Shown one piece after another: positions 9,488 through 18,537 of a stretch of DNA of 64,000 nucleotides. The notes under the pieces are model-generated. The model was not told the DNA's origin, searched no databases, and worked only from the letters and a program-made list of their open reading frames with translations. The position numbers and the translations under genes are program-made. Position 1 is the stretch's first letter, and every line of letters begins with the position of its first letter. Origin of the DNA: Faecalibacter macacae (GTDB lineage: Bacteria; Bacteroidota; Bacteroidia; Flavobacteriales; Weeksellaceae); contig NZ_RDOJ01000004.1 in assembly GCF_003687725.1 (NCBI RefSeq), positions 1 to 64,000 of the forward strand, given 5' to 3'.

Positions 9488-10070
9488 CTTTTATTTTGTT
9501 ATTTTCTTCCCAATAAGCTCTTCTGCTTAGCGGTTCATATTCGGAAGTTTCTCCTAATTCTACTAATTTCTCGCTGTCGATTTTTCGGTGCGAATAATGT
9601 GCCAAACCACCTGTACGAACACAAATAGCATGTACTTTTGTTACATACTCGGCAGTTGCCATTAGGTTAGGCATTGGCCCAAAAGGACGTCCTTTAAAAT
9701 CCATATCTAATCCGGCAACGATTACTCGTTTACCTTGATTGGCTAACTGATTTGCTACATCTACAATACCTTCGTCGAAGAATTGAGCTTCATCAATACC
9801 TACCACGTCACAATCATCTGCTAATAATAAGATACTAGAAGAATATTCAACAGGTGTACTTGTGATGGAGTTTTGATTATGTGATACAACTTCGCGATCG
9901 GCATAACGCGTATCAACAGTAGGTTTAAAAATTTCTACACGTTGTTTGGCAAATTCTGCACGTTTTAAACGACGAATTAATTCTTCTGTTTTACCAGAGA
10001 ACATTGAGCCACATATGACTTCTATCCAACCTGTTTTTGATTGATCGTGAAATGTATTTTCGATAAACAT
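9474..10070 (-). CDS. tdk: Thymidine kinase (type II)
   Basis: A 198-residue kinase that phosphorylates thymidine to dTMP for salvage. It shows the P-loop [18 protein letters not shown], the DAQFFD-like motif [11 protein letters not shown] holding the catalytic acid, [12 protein letters not shown] and the nucleoside-binding lasso region near residues 150-175. The type II enzymes usually carry a four-Cys zinc site; here only ICVRTGG retains one Cys and the last pair is replaced by SRRAYW, so zinc binding appears lost. It is promoter-proximal to murF-alr and divergent from the polysaccharide cluster. Confidence 0.95.
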   Translation of the reverse strand: MFIENTFHDQSKTGWIEVICGSMFSGKTEELIRRLKRAEFAKQRVEIFKPTVDTRYADREVVSHNQNSITSTPVEYSSSILLLADDCDVVGIDEAQFFDEGIVDVANQLANQGKRVIVAGLDMDFKGRPFGPMPNLMATAEYVTKVHAICVRTGGLAHYSHRKIDSEKLVELGETSEYEPLSRRAYWEENNKIKVEKL

Positions 10071-10107
10071 AAATATAGATATGTTAGTGCTTATTAGAAA
10101 TGATTAG

Positions 10108-10115
10108 CAAATTTA
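10108..10115 (-). promoter_or_regulatory. Candidate -7 box for tdk-murF-alr
   Basis: On the minus strand this reads TAAATTTG, an exact match to the Bacteroidota -7 element TAnnTTTG, 38 bases upstream of the tdk ATG. No convincing -33 TTG was found at the normal distance. Confidence 0.5.
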
Positions 10116-10246
10116 CGGAATAAATTAGATGATGAAATAATATTTATAAGAACATACAAATTATAACAAAAGTTTTATTTTTACGTTCGTTTATAATATC
10201 TAGCAATTAAAAATAAATAATTTATTATATAAAATTATATTAAAAA

Positions 10247-11209
10247 ATGAGTGTAGAAAGAGAAAATAGTCAAGAAATAGACTTAGTATTTTTATTTAAG
10301 AAATTTAAGGAATTATTATTATCAATTAGTTTTTCCTTAGTTGTGTTTATGAGATTTATTTTTCGAAAAAAATATGTAATTCTTGGATTGTTAGCCGTTG
10401 GTGTTTTATTTGGATTTTTATTAGATTTTCAACAGAAAAATAAATTTAAAACAGAATTAGTGGTTATACCAAATTTTGAAAGTGTTGACCTTCTATATAC
10501 TGAAATTGAAAATTTTAATTCCAATTTAAAAGTTAATAGCACTAAACATGAATTTTTAAAAGATGTTTCAAAAGTAGAAATAGAGGCAATTGAAAATTTA
10601 GGTAATATTTTACAAGAAAGAGAGAATCTTGAAATTTTTAAAGTATTGACAGAAACCAAGGAAGATTTTTCAGAAATTATAAAACAAGAGCAATTTGAAA
10701 AAAGTTATAAGTATCATTTAATTATTATAAAAACTAATTCTCCTAAAAATACTCAAAAAATTGTAGATTATATTTTAAGCATAATTAACGAAAAATCATA
10801 TTATAAAGAGCGTTCCAAAATTGCAATTAAGAATCAAGAACAAGCTAAAGTTCAAGCTGAGAAATCTATTGACCAAATTAATAAAATTTTAGAAAATATG
10901 GGTTCAGGGAACCTTTCTGCTGGAGGAAAAGATCTAAATATTAATAATTATGATCAATTAAATAGTGTTATTGATTTAAAAGCACATTATGTAAAAGAAT
11001 TAATGAAAATAAACACAAAATTGATTGAGTATAAACGAGCAATTTATCCTGTAGATATTTCATATAATAACAATTTAGGTGCTAAAAAATTATACACACA
11101 GTTTACGTTTATATTACCAATCTTAATATTATTATTATATTTTATTTTTAATTTTTTAAGACATTTCTATCAGAAATATTATAGTTTATATTTAAAAAGT
11201 AATGTTTAA
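10247..11209 (+). CDS. Wzz-like polysaccharide chain-length/export protein
   Basis: A 320-residue inner-membrane protein with one membrane span near residues 42-59, a long hydrophilic and coiled-coil-prone central part (about 60-285), and a second span near 287-307. This is the topology of Wzz/FepE chain-length regulators, without a C-terminal tyrosine kinase. The sequence is too divergent for a motif-level match, so the call rests on topology and on being first in a polysaccharide cluster. It overlaps the next gene by 8 bases. It is A/T-richer than the neighbouring tdk and murF genes. Confidence 0.7.
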   Translation: MSVERENSQEIDLVFLFKKFKELLLSISFSLVVFMRFIFRKKYVILGLLAVGVLFGFLLDFQQKNKFKTELVVIPNFESVDLLYTEIENFNSNLKVNSTKHEFLKDVSKVEIEAIENLGNILQERENLEIFKVLTETKEDFSEIIKQEQFEKSYKYHLIIIKTNSPKNTQKIVDYILSIINEKSYYKERSKIAIKNQEQAKVQAEKSIDQINKILENMGSGNLSAGGKDLNINNYDQLNSVIDLKAHYVKELMKINTKLIEYKRAIYPVDISYNNNLGAKKLYTQFTFILPILILLLYFIFNFLRHFYQKYYSLYLKSNV

Positions 11210-12512
11210 TAAACTTATTCAATTGTCTGAAAAGATGAAGAATAAAGAGATGAAGAGCAGTTTAATAACCTTATTACTAAGAGCTATTGGAGTATTAACT
11301 CTTTTTCTTTTTACACTATTTTTTAACCGAAATTTTGAACCTTCTATTGTTGGAGATTACGAATTTACTCGTATGTTTTTGCTTGTAACAGGAGGGGTTT
11401 GTATTTTAGGAACAGATATATCTATTCTTTATTTCTCAGGATTTTTTAGGAGTGAAAATAAATTCTATAAAATTAAATCACTGTATTTTAAAGTTTTAAC
11501 ACTAAGCTTAGGATTGTGTGTACTAATTTTAACAATTTTTAATATAATATTTACAGAAGATTCGATTAATGATATTTTTGGTAATAAAAATTCATATCAA
11601 TTAATTTCAACTTCATTATTGTTTTTAGTATTTAACGTTTGGACTTTATTTAACACTGAAGTTTTACGTGCATTAGATCAAATAGTATGGTCAGAATTAT
11701 TTCGAAATACGTTTAAATTTTTTCCAATTTTTATCGGTGTATTACTACTTTATAATAGTAATACACCGGAAGTAATTGTTGATGTTTATATTAAAGGTTT
11801 TGTAGTTTTATGCTTAATAACTACATTATTTGTTATCTATTTATTAAAGAAAATTCCAAAGGGTATAGATGGAGATATAGTTACATTTAAAGAGATTATT
11901 AGATACTCACTTCCAATGTGTATAAGTAGTATTATTATTTATTTATTGTCAACTATAGATATTGCTCTACTTAGATATTTTTTTGGTAGTTCAGAGGTAG
12001 CGTTTTACGCATTAGCTATAAAATTAATTTCTGTATCAGGAATGATTATATTGAGTATTAATGTAAATGTTTCTCCTCAAATATCTGAGTTAAATGCGAA
12101 AGATAAAAGAAAAGAGTTAGAGAGCTTATTAAAGAAATCTAGTCGTATAATCTTTGTATTAAATTTTATATTATGTATATTTTTATTAATATTTTCTGAA
12201 TATATATTATCATTTTTTGGTTCTGAATATTTAGTTGCAAAAAAGTCATTCTTAATTTTAATTTTAGGTCAATTCATAATTGCAGGGTTTGGTTCTGTAG
12301 CAGTCTACTTAAACATGACAGGAAGACCTATTGTATTTAGAAGAATATTGTTTTTCGCTTTATTACTTAATATTGGTTTAAATTATGTACTTATTCCACA
12401 TTTTGGTTTAGTAGGTGCTGCAATAACATACGTAATTACAATTATTTTTTGGAATGCTACTTCTACCGTTTATATTTTCAGAAAAGATAATATCAAAACT
12501 TTTATCCATTAA
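11202..12512 (+). CDS. Wzx-like polysaccharide flippase
   Basis: A 436-residue integral membrane protein with about 12-14 hydrophobic helices and short polar loops. The opening SLITLLLRAIGVLTLFLFTL and the late block FGLVGAAITYVITIIFW are typical of the polysaccharide biosynthesis / MATE-like (MOP) flippase family, which moves lipid-linked repeat units across the inner membrane. Surroundings (Wzz-like before, polymerase-like and glycosyltransferase genes after) support the Wzx role. The start codon lies inside the preceding gene (8-base overlap), indicating translational coupling. Confidence 0.85.
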   Translation: MFNKLIQLSEKMKNKEMKSSLITLLLRAIGVLTLFLFTLFFNRNFEPSIVGDYEFTRMFLLVTGGVCILGTDISILYFSGFFRSENKFYKIKSLYFKVLTLSLGLCVLILTIFNIIFTEDSINDIFGNKNSYQLISTSLLFLVFNVWTLFNTEVLRALDQIVWSELFRNTFKFFPIFIGVLLLYNSNTPEVIVDVYIKGFVVLCLITTLFVIYLLKKIPKGIDGDIVTFKEIIRYSLPMCISSIIIYLLSTIDIALLRYFFGSSEVAFYALAIKLISVSGMIILSINVNVSPQISELNAKDKRKELESLLKKSSRIIFVLNFILCIFLLIFSEYILSFFGSEYLVAKKSFLILILGQFIIAGFGSVAVYLNMTGRPIVFRRILFFALLLNIGLNYVLIPHFGLVGAAITYVITIIFWNATSTVYIFRKDNIKTFIH

Positions 12513-12514
12513 TA

Positions 12515-13570
12515 ATGAAAGTTACAATTCAAAAAAATAAAGTTACTTTTTTGCTTTTATTTATTGTGTCATTCATGATTACACTAATTGCAGAGTATAT
12601 ATTACCAGAAAAGTTTTTTTATGATGCACAAACTATTGTGTTTGATATTTACAATGAAGCAGGTTTTAAGGGTAGTTATCCTTTAACAATGTCATTTTAT
12701 AAATACACATTACTAGGTAAATTACCTTTTAATGTAGTTGGGATTATACAATTATGTTTTTATTATTTCATACTTTATAAAATAGGAATCCCAAAAGATT
12801 TTCATGTTTTTACATTAAAGAATCTTGTGATGTATTTGGCTTTTTTAATGATTGCAATTTTTATTGCAATGCCATCAAAAGAGTTTATTACATTTCTTTA
12901 TATTTCTCAAATTGTATTTGTTATTAGATCTCGTCAAATAGGTTTAGATGTTGCTTTATTATATTCATTCTTTTTATTGATTGTATTTGGTGTATTCTTT
13001 CGTTCATATTTTGCTTTAATACCTTTTATATCAATTTTTTTATACCTAATTTCAAAAATTAAGTATACGAATAGAACTCTTGGTATTTTAGTAACAAGTA
13101 TTTTAATTATTGTTTTATTTTCAGTTACACATTCAATTATTAATGGGAGTTATTTTTCTGATTTAGCACGTAATTCTGTAAATGAAATTAGAGAAGGATC
13201 AGCAGATGCAAATTCGATGATTATTCCTCCACTAGCAAATACAAATAGTTTTGCAGAGTTGGTAAACACTTTTTACAGTTTTTTCTCAGTGAATTTTCCA
13301 ATTGTAGAATTAAAGCATTTTCTCTCACCACGAATTTTAATGTTTATTATTTGGCAAATATTATTTACAGTAATTTTTGTTGTACGATTTTCATGGGCAA
13401 TAAATAAAAGAGAATATAAAGTTTTATGGATTTTCTATTTCTTGTTTTCTTATTTAGCGATACAAAGTGTTTTTGAGCCAGATTTAGGTTCTGCAATTCG
13501 CCATAAAATAGGTATGTTACCACTAATTTACTATGTTTTTTATTATGATAGTTTCTCAAGAAAGGTATAA
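12515..13570 (+). CDS. Polytopic membrane protein, possible EpsG/Wzy-like polymerase
   Basis: A 351-residue protein with about 9-10 membrane helices. Short polar landmarks are MPSKEFITFLYI near residues 127-138, FFRSYF near 168, and EPDLGSAIRHKIGMLPLI near the end. Such a conserved Ser-Lys-Glu, an Arg-Tyr in a helix and a late Arg-His are seen in EpsG- and Wzy-type polymerases. Specificity cannot be read. It follows the flippase after 2 bases and its end overlaps the next gene by 38 bases (26 if that gene starts at 13545). It could instead be an accessory membrane transferase. Confidence 0.6.
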   Translation: MKVTIQKNKVTFLLLFIVSFMITLIAEYILPEKFFYDAQTIVFDIYNEAGFKGSYPLTMSFYKYTLLGKLPFNVVGIIQLCFYYFILYKIGIPKDFHVFTLKNLVMYLAFLMIAIFIAMPSKEFITFLYISQIVFVIRSRQIGLDVALLYSFFLLIVFGVFFRSYFALIPFISIFLYLISKIKYTNRTLGILVTSILIIVLFSVTHSIINGSYFSDLARNSVNEIREGSADANSMIIPPLANTNSFAELVNTFYSFFSVNFPIVELKHFLSPRILMFIIWQILFTVIFVVRFSWAINKREYKVLWIFYFLFSYLAIQSVFEPDLGSAIRHKIGMLPLIYYVFYYDSFSRKV

Positions 13571-14819
13571 TCTAATTAATCAGATTTTAATTGTTTTAAT
13601 TGCTTCTACAATAGTTTTTAGACCTGTTTGCACTATTCTTTTAATAATTTTTAGTTTATTTAATTTAATAAATTATAAACATATCAATTTAGATAAAAGA
13701 TATTTAAAGGATATGTTAATTATTGGGATACCATTTTTATTAAGCTTGCTTTTTATATTTTTAAATGATAATATTTTACAAGGTTTAAAAACAGTAGAAA
13801 AAGTGTTAATATTGATAATATTTCCATTAACTATTTTAACGAACAGGAATTTGAATATTAAGAGTATACTAAATTATTATCGAAAAATATTTATAGTATT
13901 ATTGATCTTTTTTTTGATTCGTTTTATTGTGATTTATCCTGATAAAATTGAAAAATATATTAATGGTATAGATCTGATTGAAATTGGTTATCAATATGCA
14001 ATATCTCTTGGTACCCATGCGCCTGCGCTAAATATGCATATCGCATTTTTAACAATAGTTAATTTTTATTTTTTGGTACAAAGTATTTTAAAGAAAAAGA
14101 TGAATAATATTATTTATAATATAATATTATTTTTAATAGCTTTTTCTTTTATATTAATAGTAAATACACGTATAGCGTTAATAAATATTTTTCTTGGATG
14201 TTTGATAGTATTATTTTTTGAATTTGTTAAAATATATTCATTTAAAAAGACAATTTTAATTTCAATAATTAGCCTAATCACATTTGTGGGAATTACAGCT
14301 ATTTACACCAAAATAAATCCTTATATGTTGGATAAATATTCAACGGTTACTTTTGACCATATGGATAAAATTGGGAAATTAGATGAAATAGAGAATCCAG
14401 AAATAGTTGTTTTTAATGCATTAGTTACACGTGTATCCATTTGGAAAGCCTCTTATGAAGTAGTGTTAGAAAATTTACCTTTTGGAACTGGAGCTGCAGA
14501 TGGAAAAAAAGAACTTAATAAGTATTTTGAGCGTACTAATCAGCAATTTTTAGCAAAATATGAATTTCCTATACATAATCAGATTTTAGATTATGGGATA
14601 AAATTTGGTTTTTTTGGAATTTTAGGAGTATTAGTTTATTTACTTTACCCTATTTATAAATTTTTAAGAATTTCAATTTATCAATCGTTATTCTTGTCTT
14701 TCGGAGTAATTTTTTTTATATCGAACTTAACAGATGATTTTTTGATACGATTTGATGGAATAGTTTTTAGTGGATTATTTTATACACTATTTAGTAGCAT
14801 ATCTTATAAAAAATACTAA
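13533..14819 (+). CDS. O-antigen ligase / Wzy-type polymerase family protein
   Basis: A 428-residue inner-membrane protein with about 11-12 helices and one large outward loop (about residues 255-355). That loop contains NALVTRVSIWKASYEVV and PFGTGAADGKKELN, and IHNQILDYGIKFG follows. This R-x-x-x-W-x-x-A ... G-x-G ... H-N-x-x-L pattern is the O-antigen ligase (Wzy_C/WaaL) family signature. The enzyme would either polymerise repeat units or attach the glycan to its carrier. An alternative ATG at 13545 (MIVSQERYN) would shorten the overlap with the preceding gene. The stop is followed immediately by the next ATG. Confidence 0.82.
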   Translation: MFFIMIVSQERYNLINQILIVLIASTIVFRPVCTILLIIFSLFNLINYKHINLDKRYLKDMLIIGIPFLLSLLFIFLNDNILQGLKTVEKVLILIIFPLTILTNRNLNIKSILNYYRKIFIVLLIFFLIRFIVIYPDKIEKYINGIDLIEIGYQYAISLGTHAPALNMHIAFLTIVNFYFLVQSILKKKMNNIIYNIILFLIAFSFILIVNTRIALINIFLGCLIVLFFEFVKIYSFKKTILISIISLITFVGITAIYTKINPYMLDKYSTVTFDHMDKIGKLDEIENPEIVVFNALVTRVSIWKASYEVVLENLPFGTGAADGKKELNKYFERTNQQFLAKYEFPIHNQILDYGIKFGFFGILGVLVYLLYPIYKFLRISIYQSLFLSFGVIFFISNLTDDFLIRFDGIVFSGLFYTLFSSISYKKY

Positions 14820-15914
14820 ATGAAAAAAGCAATAATAATAGATTGGTTAGATAAGTATGGCGGTGCAGAAAGAGTGATTCAGAAAATCAATAATATCTTT
14901 CATTTTGATCAAATATATACTCTAACTAACATAATGAAAAATGAGGAATTTGTACAATTATTTCCTCAAAATAAAGTAACTATAAATGACACGATCTTAC
15001 GCAAGTCAGGATCGAGATTTAGAATTTTTTATTTTTCATTTTTCTATCTGATTAGTAAAATTAAAATAGATAAAAATGTAGATCTAATTATTTCATCATC
15101 TCATTCTGTCGCGAAAGGAATATCAAAGTCAAGAAAAGATCAAGTACATATTAGTTATTTTCAAGCAAGGAATTCAAATTATATTTGGGATGAAGTTGAT
15201 TTATATTTCGGAAAGTTTAAAATACTTTTTTATCCATTACTATATGTATTACGAAGATTTGATATTAAGCAATCTCAAAAACCAGATTTTATTGTTTCAA
15301 ATTCAATTTTTGTACAACAATGGGTAAAAAAAGTATATAATCGTGATTCGGTTGTAATTTATCCACCTGTCAATTTTGATAAATTTAATTTAAAAATACA
15401 AAAAGAAGATTATTATGTGATTGTTGGTCGCATTGCTGCAATTAAACGATTTGATATTGTTATTAAAGCATTTAATAATAATAAACGAAAATTAATCGTT
15501 ATTGGTGATGGAGAAGAACTTGAAAGCTTAAAGAACTTAGCAAAATCAGATCAAATCTTTTTCAAAGGTTTTCAGACTGCTGAAGAAGTTGCTAAATACG
15601 TAGGATCTGCAAAAGCATTTATACAAGTAGGAATTGAAGGTTTTGGTATAGCTCCCTTAGAAGCACAAGCATGTGGGACACCTGTTATAGCCTACGCAAA
15701 AGGAGGGGTATTAGAAACTATAATAGAAAATAAAACAGGAGTGTTCTTTAATGAGCAATCTGTGGAAAGTTTAAACAATGCTATTTTAATATTTGAGCAA
15801 TTGACTTTTGATAACAATTTTATGAGAAATCATGCGTTAAATTTTTCTGAAGAAAATTTTGAGCGTAATTTTAAACAATTTGTAGAATCTAAAATACACC
15901 CTAAACTTATTTAA
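14820..15914 (+). CDS. Family 4 glycosyltransferase
   Basis: A 364-residue cytosolic or membrane-associated GT-B enzyme. The N-terminal half begins AIIIDWLDKYGGAERVIQKI, the acceptor-side GGAE motif of GT4 enzymes, and the C-terminal half has VIGDGEELESLKN and the donor-binding EGFGIAPLEAQACGTPVIA with the E-x7-E spacing. It would add a sugar from a nucleotide donor to the growing lipid-linked repeat unit. It is the only ordinary glycosyltransferase in the cluster. Its TAA overlaps the next ATG by one base (TAATG), so translation is coupled. Confidence 0.93.
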   Translation: MKKAIIIDWLDKYGGAERVIQKINNIFHFDQIYTLTNIMKNEEFVQLFPQNKVTINDTILRKSGSRFRIFYFSFFYLISKIKIDKNVDLIISSSHSVAKGISKSRKDQVHISYFQARNSNYIWDEVDLYFGKFKILFYPLLYVLRRFDIKQSQKPDFIVSNSIFVQQWVKKVYNRDSVVIYPPVNFDKFNLKIQKEDYYVIVGRIAAIKRFDIVIKAFNNNKRKLIVIGDGEELESLKNLAKSDQIFFKGFQTAEEVAKYVGSAKAFIQVGIEGFGIAPLEAQACGTPVIAYAKGGVLETIIENKTGVFFNEQSVESLNNAILIFEQLTFDNNFMRNHALNFSEENFERNFKQFVESKIHPKLI

Positions 15915-17302
15915 TGATTAGTTTTAATAAAAATCGCTCGATCTTCAAAGTCAGTATTTTCTTATTAGATTTGTTCATTGTTTTTTGCCTGTTAATAACA
16001 TTTATCATCTTACAATACAAATACTATTATCCAGTAAAACTAGACCGTTTACCATACATTTATGAAATTATTCAATCTCACTATAAAGCATTAATTTTAT
16101 TGCTTTTATCATGGATTGTTATTTCTGATTACATAAAATTTTATTCATTTAAAAAATTTTATTATATAAGAGAAATTGGAAAGAAAGTTATTTATCAAAT
16201 TTTCTTTTTTACAATTATATTTTTTACTATTTCTGGATTAAAATCTGATGACCTATTAGCGAATCGTTTTATACTATTGATAGTTTTAATATTATTTATT
16301 TATTTAATTTTTTCTAGATTAATAATAAATCGATATTTTAAATTAAAATTCAGTAAAGGAAAAAATTTAACAAATGTTATATTTATAGGTAATAATCCGA
16401 ATTCTTTAAAATTAAAGAAAATTTTAATTGATAGAAAAGAATATGGTTTTTGTGTTAAAAATATTGATATCACATCGGATTATTTTTTTCAATCCATTTT
16501 AGACTTAAATATTAAAAGAGTATTTATTTCTCAATCTGGTAAAATAGATTATTCATTTGAAATGAAACTATTGGATTTCTGTGAAAATAATCACATTAGC
16601 ACGATATTTATTCCTTATTCTATACAAGATGATTTGATAAGTTTGAAAGTCGAATATATAGATACTATCCCTATTTTTAAGTTAAAGAAATATCCGCTTG
16701 AGAAATCTGAAAATCAATTAATTAAATATTTGTTTGATTTAGTATTTTCGTTAATTGTTTGTGTTTTTATACTTAGTTGGTTATTCCCTTTAATTTCAAT
16801 TTTAATTAAGTTAGACTCTAAAGGACCTATAATTTTTAAACAAAAAAGAAGAGGTCTTAGTGGAGAAGAATTTGATTGTTTTAAATTTCGTACCATGCGT
16901 AATGATGGAACGAATTCAATAAAAGCAACAGTAGTTAATGATTCTAGAGTTACTAAAATTGGAAACTTTTTAAGAAAAACTAGTTTGGATGAATTCCCAC
17001 AGTTTTTTAATGTATTAAAGGGCGATATGTCTATTGTAGGTCCACGACCACATATGATTTCACAAGATGTTCATTATAGTGAAATTATTAAAAAGTATAA
17101 TTTAAGAAACTACGTAAAGCCGGGTATTACCGGATTAGCTCAAGTTAAAGGTTATCGTGGAGCTATTAACAGCAACAAAGACATGGAGGATCGTATTATT
17201 ACAGATATTTTCTATGTAAGAAACTGGTCTCTTTTATTAGATATACAGATTATTTATCAAACTGTTGTTTTGATATTTAAAGGAGATGAAAACGCTATAT
17301 AA
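15914..17302 (+). CDS. Polyprenyl-phosphate sugar-1-phosphate transferase (WcaJ/WbaP-like)
   Basis: A 462-residue initiating enzyme that transfers sugar-1-phosphate to undecaprenyl phosphate. Four N-terminal membrane helices (about 12-145) are followed by a CoA-binding-like region, a further hydrophobic helix near residue 275, and the catalytic domain with KQKRRGLSGEEFDCFKFRTM, TSLDEFPQFFNVLKGDMS, IVGPRPHM and the near-terminal KPGITGLAQV. All catalytic signatures are intact. It closes the cluster, although such enzymes often open or close these operons. A hairpin terminator follows at once. Confidence 0.93.
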   Translation: MISFNKNRSIFKVSIFLLDLFIVFCLLITFIILQYKYYYPVKLDRLPYIYEIIQSHYKALILLLLSWIVISDYIKFYSFKKFYYIREIGKKVIYQIFFFTIIFFTISGLKSDDLLANRFILLIVLILFIYLIFSRLIINRYFKLKFSKGKNLTNVIFIGNNPNSLKLKKILIDRKEYGFCVKNIDITSDYFFQSILDLNIKRVFISQSGKIDYSFEMKLLDFCENNHISTIFIPYSIQDDLISLKVEYIDTIPIFKLKKYPLEKSENQLIKYLFDLVFSLIVCVFILSWLFPLISILIKLDSKGPIIFKQKRRGLSGEEFDCFKFRTMRNDGTNSIKATVVNDSRVTKIGNFLRKTSLDEFPQFFNVLKGDMSIVGPRPHMISQDVHYSEIIKKYNLRNYVKPGITGLAQVKGYRGAINSNKDMEDRIITDIFYVRNWSLLLDIQIIYQTVVLIFKGDENAI

Positions 17303-17307
17303 ATACA

Positions 17308-17340
17308 ATAAAAAAAGCCTTAGAAACTTTCTAAGGCTTT
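17308..17340. terminator. Bidirectional hairpin terminator
   Basis: Ten-base arms AAAGCCTTAG (17314-17323) and CTAAGGCTTT (17331-17340). The minus-strand side runs into seven T and ends the small membrane-protein gene at 17362; the plus-strand side has only a short T run but directly follows the polysaccharide cluster. Confidence 0.75.
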
Positions 17341-17361
17341 AATATCTTTAAGTTGGATATA

Positions 17362-17553
17362 TTACCAACCAGTGTAATCTTTTTCGTTATCGTTTCCGAA
17401 TTCTACTAATCTTGCTAACCACCAAATCATTAATCCGATTCCGACAGCTGTAAAGAACCATCCAGCCCAATAACCAACTGGTACTAATAGGTTTTCAAAT
17501 GTCCAAGTAAAAACAGACCCAATTGCAAAAAATAAATCAGTTATTAATCCCAT
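17362..17553 (-). CDS. Small membrane protein, DUF6341-like
   Basis: A 63-residue protein with two hydrophobic segments (about 4-27 and 29-48) rich in Trp and Gly and a polar C-terminus NDNEKDYTGW. I recognise it as resembling the DUF6341 proteins that in Flavobacteriia lie beside a DUF6427 membrane protein, which is what follows divergently here. Its function is unknown. A promoter element is visible at 17580-17587. Confidence 0.75.
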   Translation of the reverse strand: MGLITDLFFAIGSVFTWTFENLLVPVGYWAGWFFTAVGIGLMIWWLARLVEFGNDNEKDYTGW

Positions 17554-17579
17554 ATCCTAGTTTATTGCTTAATTTGTAC

Positions 17580-17587
17580 CAAAGTTA
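17580..17587 (-). promoter_or_regulatory. -7 box for the small membrane protein gene
   Basis: Minus-strand TAACTTTG matches TAnnTTTG exactly, 27 bases before the ATG at 17553. It sits only 5 bases from the start codon of the divergent gene at 17593, so the two 5' ends are tightly packed. Confidence 0.55.
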
Positions 17588-17592
17588 TAAAA

Positions 17593-18537
17593 ATGTTAGT
17601 TAATCTACTCGCTAAAAGGAATTTTTTTATCCAAATATTTATCATTGTCCTGTTTTTTGGACTTGGTGCTACTAATTTTAACAGCATTTACCTGAGTAAA
17701 TTAGAATTTATTGGGTTTGCTTTAACGATTTTAACAATCGCTTTTGTCGCATACAAAGACGCGAACAATGAATTAATAGCTAAAAACTCGTATACGACAT
17801 GGTTTTATATGTTGTGTATGATGCCTTGTGTTGGCCAATTGTTAGATTATAAAATCGCAGGAAGTCTATTGTTGATAACTTATGTTACAACAGAATTAAT
17901 GTATTTTGAATCGGAACAAACTTCAAAATTTGAAGCATTTGATATTGGTATGTATTTAAGTTTTGCAATTTTATTAAATCCACCATTATTTATTTTAGGC
18001 TTAGTCATCTTCGCTTATTTTTTCACTTTAAAAGCGATTGATTCTTCCATTTTAATATTAGCGTTATTAGGATTTTTAGTTCCTGTGTTAGTATTTGCTC
18101 AAGTTAGTTATCTGATGGATTTTAAATTTGTGTTAGATTATTACAAAGAAGCTTTATTATTAAATTATTATCAATTCGATATCAAACATGTGTTTCTAAT
18201 TCCGGTGATAATCGTATTAGCACTGGCACTGCTTAATTACGTAAGATCCGTTAATAAAGAAGCAATAGAAATAAAAAGAGTGTTCTTTTTAATCTTTTTA
18301 ATGTTGATTTCTTTAATTGTAATTTCAGCTTTATTTGGAGGAGACCAGTTAGTTTTTCTAAGTTTTTTTGGATTATTATTGATGACAATCTTTGCTAAAG
18401 ATTTTGCTAATAAAAAACCCCATTTAAACTGGCTAAAAGAAGCAATTTTATGGGGCTATTTAATTTGTATGTTATTTGTTAACTTTTATGATCGAATCCC
18501 TCGTATCTATAGTTTGATTACTGAAGTAAGTTTTTAA
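17593..18537 (+). CDS. Polytopic membrane protein, DUF6427-like
   Basis: A 314-residue protein with about 9-10 membrane helices and almost no soluble domain. Polar marks are few: YKDANNELIAKNSYTTWFYM near residue 55, where Asn and Trp stand in a helix start, and NYVRSVNKEAIEIKR. The pairing with the DUF6341-like gene suggests the DUF6427 family of Flavobacteriia, whose function is not known. Its last 66 bases overlap the end of the convergent lpxH-like gene, so the C-terminal helix is encoded opposite the LpxH-like tail. Confidence 0.78.
   Translation: MLVNLLAKRNFFIQIFIIVLFFGLGATNFNSIYLSKLEFIGFALTILTIAFVAYKDANNELIAKNSYTTWFYMLCMMPCVGQLLDYKIAGSLLLITYVTTELMYFESEQTSKFEAFDIGMYLSFAILLNPPLFILGLVIFAYFFTLKAIDSSILILALLGFLVPVLVFAQVSYLMDFKFVLDYYKEALLLNYYQFDIKHVFLIPVIIVLALALLNYVRSVNKEAIEIKRVFFLIFLMLISLIVISALFGGDQLVFLSFFGLLLMTIFAKDFANKKPHLNWLKEAILWGYLICMLFVNFYDRIPRIYSLITEVSF

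Noticed and set aside
13533-13570. Possible frameshift joining the two polymerase-like genes
   Set aside because: Each frame encodes a complete multi-span protein with its own family landmarks; the overlap is a normal gene junction.
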